Part shown: positions 55,490 through 64,000 of the stretch, piece after piece
How the letters are laid out: the number at the start of each line of letters is the position of its first letter
How positions within the stretch are numbered: position 1 is the stretch's first letter
Source: Lagopus muta
Taxonomy: Eukaryota; Chordata; Aves; Galliformes; Phasianidae
DNA: 64,000 bases
Assembly: GCF_023343835.1 (NCBI RefSeq)
Contig: NC_064437.1
Location: 16,549,501 to 16,613,500, forward strand
Direction: 5' to 3'
The notes under the pieces: generated by a model
What the model was told of the DNA's origin: nothing
Database searches by the model: none
Seen by the model: only the letters and a program-made list of their open reading frames with translations
Position numbers and translations under genes: made by a program

Positions 55490-55790
55490 ATTTGACATGT
55501 TTGAGCGCGACCGACTTGTTATTTCTTTTGCGAGTGCCCCAAGTGGAAAAAACGAGTCCCCACCGCGCTTTCAGGACGCCTTTCCGCTCAGGCCGGCCAG
55601 TACCAGCAGCCGGGCTCGGGCAAACCCTCCCCGGGCTCCGCTAGGGGGCGCTCGAGGACCGTGCCGGGCCCCGGCCGCCGCTCCCCGCCGCGCAGCCCCG
55701 AGCCCTGGGCCGGGCCGTCTCCGCGGGCCCCGATCCCCGCCATCACGAGCCGTGCGGATTTTAATCGGCCCCCTGCCCCCAGCGTGGTAT
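55490..55790. promoter_or_regulatory. Orphan CpG island
   Basis: About 300 bases of CpG-dense sequence in an AT-rich gene-poor stretch, with no coding exon attached on either strand. CpG islands of this kind usually mark promoters (here perhaps of a non-coding RNA), enhancers or insulators. A strong CTCF-like motif lies inside it. The 119-codon ORF crossing it is a GC artefact. Confidence 0.75.
55638..55651 (+). promoter_or_regulatory. CTCF-like motif
   Basis: CCGCTAGGGGGCGC closely fits the CTCF core CCASYAGRKGGCRS, with G for A at the third position. It lies in the centre of the orphan CpG island. Confidence 0.6.
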
Positions 55791-56639
55791 TTTTCTCAAA
55801 AACCTTAACATGATGGTTTAAACGTTCAGTTCAAACCCGATTGTGCGTTGGAAAGGCTCGAGTGTCACTCAGCCTTAGCGATAATCTACCGCCAGCTTAT
55901 TTATAGGGGATAAATAAGGTGTCTGCCTTTCTTAAGGCAGCACTGGGGAGGTTTTCATCCTGAGTGTACACTAAGGGAAGTGTTGTGATGCCTGATTATT
56001 TCCCTTCTCGTGTTCTAAGATCGTTGGCTTCTTTCTGCTTATTTCCTGCAGAACATCGATTTGAAAAAGTTATTGCTTTAACAATGAAATTCCTGTGAAA
56101 TGCCCTAAAAATACCTCTAGCTATGTGACTGTTCAGAATGTTGATGCACGACTGTGACAGCAGCTTTGATTCACTGCCGGCATTTGTGAGATAACATGGT
56201 ACTGAGTGATGCCATTTCTGTTTTCACTGCACCAATCTCCCACTGCTGATGGTTAATGAGTTAACGCCGGAAAGGCAGAGGTACGAAAAAGGCAAGGCTA
56301 TGCAGAGTTCAGTGGAATTCTACAAAGGAGATCTGGTGTCAAACCAAAATGCCATTTCATGTTACATGGAAGTGAACTCTCAGTAGTTACAATGTTTTGA
56401 TAAAACACTGCACTTAAGCATTTAGTGTCATTGTAGGTGTCTTCTGTTTCTATTGCTCCTGCGGTCTTTTTTCACAAATTTTTACAAAGGTTGCAATGGG
56501 TAGAGCACTATCTAAGGTTTTCTGGGGACAAAGCAGTTAGTTTCTTGCCTGGGTTTTGTTTCACTTCTGAGTACTTAAGGAGCTGTGTTAGTAACAGGGC
56601 TGGAAACATGTTGGTAACTGTGTAATAATTGTGCACTCT

Positions 56640-56770
56640 GCTGTCAAAAGGCCTTAGCAAACCCTAATGTGGGTCTAATTAGAGCAGCCTTTGACAATAG
56701 CAATAATAAAGGATTACTCTAATTTACACTGTAATGAAAGGATTGTCCGACTAACTATTACAGGAAGCAG
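56640..56770. promoter_or_regulatory. Candidate conserved non-coding element
   Basis: Non-repetitive block with CTAATTAGAG, CCTTTGACAATAG (TCF/SOX-like), AAAGGATTACTCTAATTTAC (OTX/PITX and homeobox cores) and GTAATGAAAGG. Evidence is motif density only. Confidence 0.25.
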
Positions 56771-57689
56771 ATAGAAATTGCATGCTGAGATTTTATGATC
56801 TGAGCAAAGTCCAAGCAATCAACTTCCATACAAACAGCAAGAACTTCAGAAATGGAGCAGTTCCTCTCTCTTATGAAGAAATGGGGATGGTCCAGTTATC
56901 CAGTTTGTGTTTCTAGCATATATTTCTTCTGTAAACCTTGCTGATATGCACAAATCCAACCATTCCACTGCAGATAGAGCCTGAGAGGTTTTGTGTTGTC
57001 TGAACACCAAGTTTTGGTCTGGAAATATTGTAGATTTGCAGTAGTTTCTTTTTTTCTTTCCTTCCTCCCTCAGATTTTTTTTTTTTCTCCTGTGCTTTGT
57101 TTCTTGGTGCCTTGTACATTAAGTCAGGGCTGTTTCAGAGACATGAAATGACAGCTTCTTTTTCAGAGCACGATGCTAGATACCAATAGGATTGCCCTTC
57201 TCAAGTAAACAGGTTGCCAGCCTGTGAAGGATCGCGTGGTACGACAGTCATGTCAGCTGGACATATGGCTTTAAACTGCAGGTTAATCACTAGGGAGCCT
57301 CATGTCAGTTCTCCATTTTTCTGCTTTTACTGAATTTTGTATTTCTTTTGGGATGCTGGATGAGATTAGAGTTGAAAATTCTTAAGAAGGGATAGAAGAG
57401 AAAACAAGCAATGTACTTATTTTACTTCATAAAGAAAACTAAAGTCCTGAAGTCAAGTTTCCTTCCATTTTCTGAACTTCCAGTGTTACAGTGAATGAAC
57501 ATATGAAGTGACTGGAATGTGGTTAATTTGCACATCATACTCCTCTGTTTAGATGATAGCTGGTAGAAGGGCTAAAAAGCTATATTTTAAATATTGAGAA
57601 ACAAGAACAATGAGAATCAACAGCCTTAGAACAGAATATAAAAGGCTGCTGCTGCCAGGCCTCATGCTGATTCTGTATATTATAAAGAA

Positions 57690-57722
57690 AACAACAACAA
57701 CAACAACAACAATAATAATAAA
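57690..57722. repeat. (AAC)n-(AAT)n microsatellite
   Basis: About seven AAC units followed by four AAT units. Confidence 0.9.
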
Positions 57723-58492
57723 GGATAAGCAACTGAACTGTGGATTCCAGCTTCACATTTTAGTTCTACCTAACTCTTTGTAACTTTACAATGAAAGATT
57801 CAGAAATTGCAGCCAATTACCATAATATGTGGTGGTTTGGTGGGAGCATGTTCTACATCAGACAGTTAAAAGGTTTTATTGCTATTAGGAGCTTGTTAAT
57901 GCCCTTGATAATGTCTCTAGTTGCTTTGTAATGTCTCTTGTTGAAGTATAGAATTCTTTTATCTTCTTATTACATTATGCAGAAACTTGAATTGAAACGA
58001 TATTTGCAGGAACATTTAAAGTAGTGCATCAATCAGTTTCAAAGGAGAGAAAAATGTTCTCAGAATAGCTTATAAAAGGATAACTGTCAGTTTTATTTTG
58101 GAGGAACAAAGAAACCAACGTAAAAAGCACTTTATTGTAAAAGCACAGTGTGCAATTCAATAAATACTCCATATAAATATAAAGGAAAAGAAACTTCATA
58201 ATTATCAGATGACTTGAAGGTAATTTAAGTAATACTTTCAGAATATAGAGAGCAGTGAAGCACCTTCTTTCCTGTGTATTCCTTCTCCCATATCAAGCCC
58301 TCAGTAGGAGATAACTTAAATCATCTCTTTGGTGATATGAATCAATAAGGTATGGTTATAATTTAACATTACCTTCCAGGACTGTAAAACTCACAAACCA
58401 CATCACTGCATTAGAAAAACAGTGGCAGGTACATCCCCCACTTTTTCTCTTTTTTCTTCTTTTTTCTTCCCTTTTCTTCCTTTTTCTTCTTT

Positions 58493-58712
58493 TTTTCTTT
58501 TCTTTTCTTTTCTTTTCTTTTCTTTTCTTTTCTTTTCTTTTCTTTTCTTTTCTTTTCTTTTCTTTTCTTTTCTTTTCTTTTCTTTTCTTTTCTTTTCTTT
58601 TCTTTTCTTTTCTTTTCTTTTCTTTTCTTTTCTTTTCTTTTCTTTTCTTTTCTTTTCTTTTCTTTTCTTTTCTTTTCTTTTCTTTTCTTTTCTTTTCTTT
58701 TCTTTTCTTTTC
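58493..58712. repeat. (TTTTC)44 pentanucleotide microsatellite
   Basis: Forty-four perfect, uninterrupted copies of TTTTC (AAAAG on the other strand). Perfection over 220 bases implies ongoing slippage or recent expansion. Confidence 0.97.
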
Positions 58713-58736
58713 TTTTTTTCTTTTCTTTTCCTTTCC

Positions 58737-58886
58737 TTTTCCTTTTCCTTTTCCTTTTCCTTTTCCTTTTCCTTTTCCTTTTCCTTTTCCTTTTCCTTTT
58801 CCTTTTCCTTTTCCTTTTCCTTTTCCTTTTCCTTTTCCTTTTCCTTTTCCTTTTCCTTTTCCTTTTCCTTTTCCTTTTCCTTTTCC
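58737..58886. repeat. (TTTTCC)25 hexanucleotide microsatellite
   Basis: Exactly twenty-five perfect copies of TTTTCC, immediately after the TTTTC array. Probably derived from it by a C insertion followed by expansion. Confidence 0.97.
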
Positions 58887-60063
58887 TTCTTCCCCCTCCC
58901 CTTCCTTCCTCTCTTCCCTTCCTCCCTTCCCCCCTTCCTCCCTTCTTCCCTTTCTCCCTCCCTCCCTCCTTTCTTTCATTTCCTTCCTTTCCTTTTTTCT
59001 TTCTTTTCTTTCTCCAAACATCATTTCTTGTTATTTGTTTTCCCTCTAGCCTTTCTTACCTGCTTTAGCACAGTTATTTGAGTATTTATACATTTGGATT
59101 CCAAACCTTCTATATGACTTGGGTATAAAAGACTTTCGCATGTTGTTATTATCCAGGAAAACAGTTGCAAATAGGATGCTCCCTGAACCAGTAGTATCTT
59201 GCTAGACCACACAAAATATGGCATGTTTCAAATCCCATCTTGTAGCTTGTAAGGCAAAGTCAGCACACCCTTTACTGTATTTTCTGGAAAGAAAAAAAAA
59301 AAAAAAAAAAGCAAATAAAAACAAATAAGAAGAGAAAATGTTGTTGATTTCATACACAGAAATGTAATTAAAAAGCACAGCAAACACTTTCCAGATAAAT
59401 TTCACTCTGTTTTGTCCTCTGAACCTACAGATCTTTCAGAATCCAGTGTGCATCCCTGGAGTTCGACAGAACAGGTTTCCAGTGTAATAATGCAATGTTG
59501 ATTTCTTGAGGGTTTAGTAAGACAAATAAGTAATTGACTGTAAACACACCAATTCATTTTTTTAGTAACTGAATTCTATACACGTGATTTGTAGCTCATT
59601 ATTATTATTATTCTGAAAGGGTGCATAGCTTAAACATGCATTATTAAACTATTTTTCATTGCTAAACCTTTGACAGAAGCATTTGTTCTTATTTAATTAT
59701 CATTATCACCTTCTTCATGCCCCATTCTCAGCTTCAAACTACGGACATTTTTGAACATGCAGGTGTTTCTAAAAATTACATGTTATTAACAAAACATGGA
59801 TTTTAAGCGCCTACAGTAACAGCTTCAGTACAACCTGATCCATCAGTTGTACGTTCACAGTTTGTTTAAGCTGCAATTGCATTCCCACAATATGTTTTTC
59901 TCTAAGGGGCATCCCTTCTGAGCTGGTTTTCATGTCTGTGGGCACGATGCAGGGCTGGAGGCAGCAGTGCCATGCCTTCCCTGGCCCATCCTGCCTCCTG
60001 CCCTTTCCCTATGCTGATGCTGCTTTCCTGGCCCTCCTTGGCTGACATAGCACCCTGAAAAAT

Positions 60064-60076
60064 CTTGCTTGGCAAC
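60064..60076. promoter_or_regulatory. RFX X-box-like half palindrome
   Basis: CTTGCTTGGCAAC resembles an RFX X-box with a perfect right half-site (GGCAAC) and one mismatch in the left. It lies ~110 bases before a perfect X-box. Confidence 0.4.
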
Positions 60077-60175
60077 ACCTTCAGTGACTTCTGGGAAGGA
60101 GCCTTCATGAGTAATTGGCAGCGAGCAAGTTGGCGGGCCTACTTGTCAGTGTACTGTGCCTGGGAAGGAAAGGCT

Positions 60176-60189
60176 GTTGCCATGGCAAC
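60176..60189. promoter_or_regulatory. Perfect palindromic RFX X-box
   Basis: GTTGCCATGGCAAC is a fully symmetric 14-mer identical to the ideal RFX-family binding site. RFX factors control ciliary genes and some neural enhancers. No gene start is recognised nearby, so it may belong to a distal enhancer. Confidence 0.65.
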
Positions 60190-62367
60190 TGCAGATGCTA
60201 TGGTCCATACTTTATGGGCGAGGCTTGGGCGTTGCATGCAGGCCCCTGTGCCCCGTGCTGTGCCACATGCTGTGCTCAGCATCTGTGCCTGCCTGCCATG
60301 CTGCTGAAAGTGTTACACACCACAGGTGGGGAAACGGTATGGTTTAGGCAAGGAACCTCTGACTGGCAAGGAGTTATACACACATAGGGCTGCTTAACAT
60401 TGTTACTAGCTGAACTGGAATGCCTCTTGTGATATGTGGAGCTTCAAACAACTTGGGAAATAAGAAAGGAGGAGGGAATTTGGTGAAGTGATTGATAGAA
60501 GGAAACAGCATGGCTCAGGTGCCAATCCTGTGGAGCCACAGAGAACCTCAACACTGAGGGTTGTTTCTTGTTTGACTGGGATGTAACAACAAAAACGTTA
60601 AGTGTGTGGGAGCAGCTGCAGCACCAACCAAGAGACAGTGAGATGGGAGTCTGCTGCCCAGCATACTGACTGTTAAACAGAATTGAAGGGGGGGTTAGGA
60701 AGGGAAAGGGACAAACTGAGGAGCCTGGTCCTGCTTGTGCCAGCTGCTGACAGTTCTGCAGGTGTGACCCGGCCTCAGCTACAAACCCTCTGGCACAGGT
60801 GCTGAGCATTGCACCACCGTGACAGAACTGGGCTCTCTAAATTACAGCAGAGAAGTGATATCTTAGCAGAGAATTGAGTGGGAAGTGACAGATCTTGCTG
60901 TAAAGGAAGTGGAGAGCGTATAAGAGTTAAAATAGATTTTTCTCTGAAATGCCCATGTAAATTCAATAGCTCCACAGGAGTTTTAGGATTACAAATGACA
61001 GCAAAATTTGTGCCATTCTGCATAATTGTATTCCCTACAAAGAAAGTTTCCTACATCTTTCAGCAAGGATGGTACTTTCCTTAGAAGGAAAATAATTTCC
61101 AAATGACACCCTTTATGCCAAGGATTAAAAAGGTCTAACAAGGAGTTCTAAAAAATAATGAAGCGTTTACATTGAATTCTTTAGTTTTACAGGTAGAATA
61201 ATGGCATGAAAATAAGAGAAAATTTTAATTGGTGGAGGGAAGATGAAACACGTTGGTTCTCGACTTGTCACTACATTCATCCTCTCTCGTAGCTCCCGCC
61301 ATTTTTGCTGACAGTGTGCAGAACTATATTTGTCTTTACTGGGGTTTAGTTTAGCTAAAACCAATCCAGTTTTATCATTTCTAACATATGATTTCAGCCT
61401 TGCTTAAGGTAGGTCTGTGACAGCCAAGAACGAGTTAGAATATCTTGGCTTGGTGTTGGTTCAATTTCTCTTAATTTTATTAATTTAAATTTAGTCACAG
61501 GCAACACTCTCATGAAATGCTGTCTCTTTTTGCCCTGTTGCAGCCCAGACTCAGTGATCGCTTGGTTGTCATAGCTGGTGAGCACCAGCTCTCTGTGCTG
61601 AGCATACAATTCTGCTTGCCATCTATGGACATTTCTAATTACTTTGGAGGAGCTCCATTTTGTGGCACATGCATAATTAGTTAGTTATTTACATTTTATT
61701 TTAGCATCTTTTCTAGCTGGTACACTAATGAAATCCCGTCATGACATCAGACCTTTCCTGTTGAAGTGGGTCTTCCCTTTGGGGATCAACTACCCTTTTA
61801 AATTAATGAGCCGCTTTACAGAAACCGCTTCATAATCTTACGAACAGTGTCTGCAAGGACATCTATAAATTGCTTGACTCTTTTCCTAGGGTCTGATCCA
61901 AAATCTGTTGAAATTAAAGGAAAAAATATGTTTGTATTACATACTTTGGGTCACCTCTTGCATGGGTTTTTGATTTCACATATTTACAATAACTCAGTAA
62001 GGAAATAGGGCCCTTAAACCTTCACTCTCGTGAGCAGAAGTCCACATGGGAAGGAAGGGATGGACACAGGAAAATTGATGCACACTGGAGACCCAAGGTA
62101 TAGGATGGACTGTAGGTATGAATTAGTAGCATCCTATTAATACCAAACTTGTTTGTTATTTGAAGACTAAGGAAAATATAGGAAATAAATTATGCAGATT
62201 AGTCTCCTGTAGATCTGAGCTTTTATTAGTCAACATTTTGATAAAAACTAAAAAATGGTGAACTCTAATTTTTTATTAGAGACTGTGTGATACTGTTAGT
62301 AAAACTTTAAGCAGCACCTTTCTCTGCTCACATCCTGGATTTTTTTAAATGTAATTGAACCACGGGA

Positions 62368-62398
62368 AAAAAAAAAAAAGAGAGAGAGAGAGAGAAAA
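62368..62398. repeat. Poly(A)-(GA)n simple repeat
   Basis: A-run followed by about eight GA units, directly before an X-box-like palindrome. Confidence 0.85.
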
Positions 62399-62401
62399 GG
62401 T

Positions 62402-62414
62402 GTTGCTTAGCAAC
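62402..62414. promoter_or_regulatory. Second RFX X-box-like palindrome
   Basis: GTTGCTTAGCAAC is a symmetric site with a one-base centre, fitting the X-box pattern GTTGCY-N-RGCAAC. It lies 2.2 kb from the perfect X-box at 60176. Confidence 0.5.
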
Positions 62415-64000
62415 AGCCTCATTCAAATGATCTGAAATTGGTATACTTGCTGGAATTTGGGAGACATCTCAGGGAGCTTGCCAGGTACACAGGCTAAGAA
62501 AGAAGCAAATGTCCAAAATGGAGAAGATGGAGAAGTAAAACTCTGCTGTGGTCAGTTTAAATAAGTGTACTTGATCCAACTTTGTTAGAAATTCTGTTGT
62601 AGGTATGTGTGTTAAGCACATTTGAGCTTCCTTTCAGTAATGGAAGAATGGTTTTGTGGCAGGCAAGTGTTGATAGTTTCATTAGTTTTGTAATGTTTGT
62701 AAATGTGCTTATTTCCCATCAATTTTAGATGAGCTTCTCTTCTCTCACTTCACTGTAGTTTGCTTGATGAACACACCTGTCCTGACTACAGAGCTTCCCT
62801 GACCACAGAGCTGGTGTGGAAGGAGCTGCAGGGTGACAAATTTGCAGCACTGTCTGTTTCCTTGCCTGAACTCCCCTTTCTGACTGCAACTCAGTGCAAA
62901 TGAAGAGCAAAACCTCAAAGCCTGACTTTGCGTCTGCCTGGGTGAAACAGTATGTGATAAGGAGTAGAGAAGAGTAGGGTTTGGCATTGATTTCTCTGAA
63001 AGAAAATTCTGTGTGTGTGCCATTTTCTTCATTTCCTAGGAGAGGTCACCCTTCTGCTGCAGGCCTGTGCAAACATTCTTGCTGTTGGGTAAGCACCCAC
63101 AAGACACAGCAGGGGACTATCTTGTGAGATTCTGGATGCAAGCTCCAGTCCTAGATGCTTTTGTTTTCCATGCAATGATACCAGTGCTTTGTGCACTGCC
63201 ATTTTGATCAGCTCCCTTTTGGGCTGCTGTGTAGCTGTTGTCTTTTGACTGAGCTTTTTTCTTTTTTCCTTTTTTCTTGCATTTTGAAGTCTCCCCCACT
63301 GTTTTTCCATGATCCATGAAGAAGGAGAGAGAAGTGACTCAGCAGTTTCTCTCCATGTACTCTTGATTTGCCATTCAAGCAGTCAGGAAGGGATTTCCAG
63401 TCTTCAGTGACTTTAGGTCAGGAAGGATGAGAAGAACATCTGGGATGGCACTCCTGGGTTCAGGAGTTCAGGAAAGCCATCCGTGGCAGTATGTGTTATC
63501 CTGGTGTCACAGGTTAATTAAGTATCTTCTGTTTACCCCAGTATTTTAGGGAGTTCTTTAAAATCCCAGTAAATTATATTTGTAAGCCTGCTTGTTCTCC
63601 TGCCTGGAATTCAGTGGCTGAATTCCTGCGTGCCGGGAGAGCCAGAGCACATTGCCTCTTTGTGGCAGCATAGCCTTAAGTATAAACATTTACAAGGTAC
63701 AAGGGAGAAACTGCAGGAATCTGAAACATTGTCTCTATTTTAAAATGGACCATTGCCTTATTTTTGCCAGATTCGTTGATTTTTGGGAGTGTCTGCTTTT
63801 CCCAGCTAATGCACACAGCTCCAACTAAGAAAACAGGCAGGTGAAAAATGAGTAATTTTTTCCCTTGCATGTCACACAGGAAGGAGTTCTGAGAGAGAAA
63901 AAGTGACCATAGCTTCTAGATAATTAGAATGAAACTAGTTAAAATTCTGCACCTCACACTCTTGTAGGGGGAGAATTGCATTCCTGTGTGGTTTAACTTG

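Larger units (their letters stand above)
47900..55490. other. Gene-poor region, part 2
   Basis: No protein gene recognised. The two longest ORFs (minus strand 52872-53357 and 53936-54427) lack domain-like sequence. Contains the candidate conserved elements and old SINE fragments listed separately. Confidence 0.6.
58441..58977. repeat. 537-base uninterrupted homopyrimidine tract
   Basis: Every base from 58441 to 58977 on the + strand is C or T. It contains 44 perfect TTTTC units (58493-58712), a short transition, 25 perfect TTTTCC units (58737-58886) and a degenerate C/T-rich tail; a single A at 58978 separates a further pyrimidine run to 59015. Such mirror-repeat purine-pyrimidine DNA can form triplex (H-DNA). 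The 219-222-codon ORFs on both strands here are repeat artefacts. Confidence 0.97.
55790..64000. other. Gene-poor region, part 3
   Basis: No protein gene recognised to the right edge. Contents are the candidate element at 56.6 kb, the microsatellites, the X-box motifs and ordinary unique sequence. The block at 59900-60330 is GC-richer than its surroundings. Confidence 0.6.

Noticed and set aside
55452-55808. 119-codon ORF across the orphan CpG island
   Set aside because: Pro/Arg/Ala-rich GC artefact without splice context.
58356-59081. 219-222-codon ORFs on both strands
   Set aside because: Pure translation of the TTTTC/TTTTCC microsatellite.

Overview
This is a vertebrate nuclear genome window, almost certainly from a bird or other sauropsid. 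It has multi-exon genes with short internal exons and GT-AG introns, three CpG islands in an AT-rich background, microsatellites and a long gene-poor tail. There are no bacterial-style operons, CRISPR arrays, rRNAs or tRNAs. Three protein genes could be reconstructed exon by exon, all on the + strand.

Layout. (1) 1-13702: the last five coding exons of TLCD4 (TMEM56, a TLC-domain membrane protein). The exon coding the first ~52 residues lies upstream of the window. A possible terminal exon of an unidentified gene is at 89-145. (2) 13703-~19530: TLCD4 3' UTR and flank, with several AATAAA signals and an unexplained 163-codon ORF. (3) ~21000-26470: a complete holocytochrome c synthase gene (HCCS-type, 273 aa) with a CpG-island promoter, a non-coding first exon, six coding exons and a nearby poly(A) signal. 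(4) 26470-33400: intergenic. (5) 33400-39229: complete RWDD3 (RSUME, 266 aa; four coding exons, CpG-island promoter). (6) 39230-64000: a gene-poor stretch with an orphan CpG island containing a CTCF-like motif (~55.5-55.8 kb), a 537-nt uninterrupted homopyrimidine microsatellite (58.44-58.98 kb), palindromic RFX X-box motifs (60.18 and 62.40 kb), and several AT-rich blocks that look like conserved enhancer elements.

The genes do not form one pathway. TLCD4 is a TLC-family membrane protein, HCCS attaches haem to cytochromes c in the mitochondrial intermembrane space, and RWDD3 promotes SUMO conjugation. The main point of interest is gene order. In mammals TLCD4 and RWDD3 are neighbours (with a known read-through transcript) and HCCS is X-linked elsewhere. 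Here an intact, intron-containing HCCS gene lies between them, which suggests a second or relocated HCCS locus. No wholly new biological system was found.
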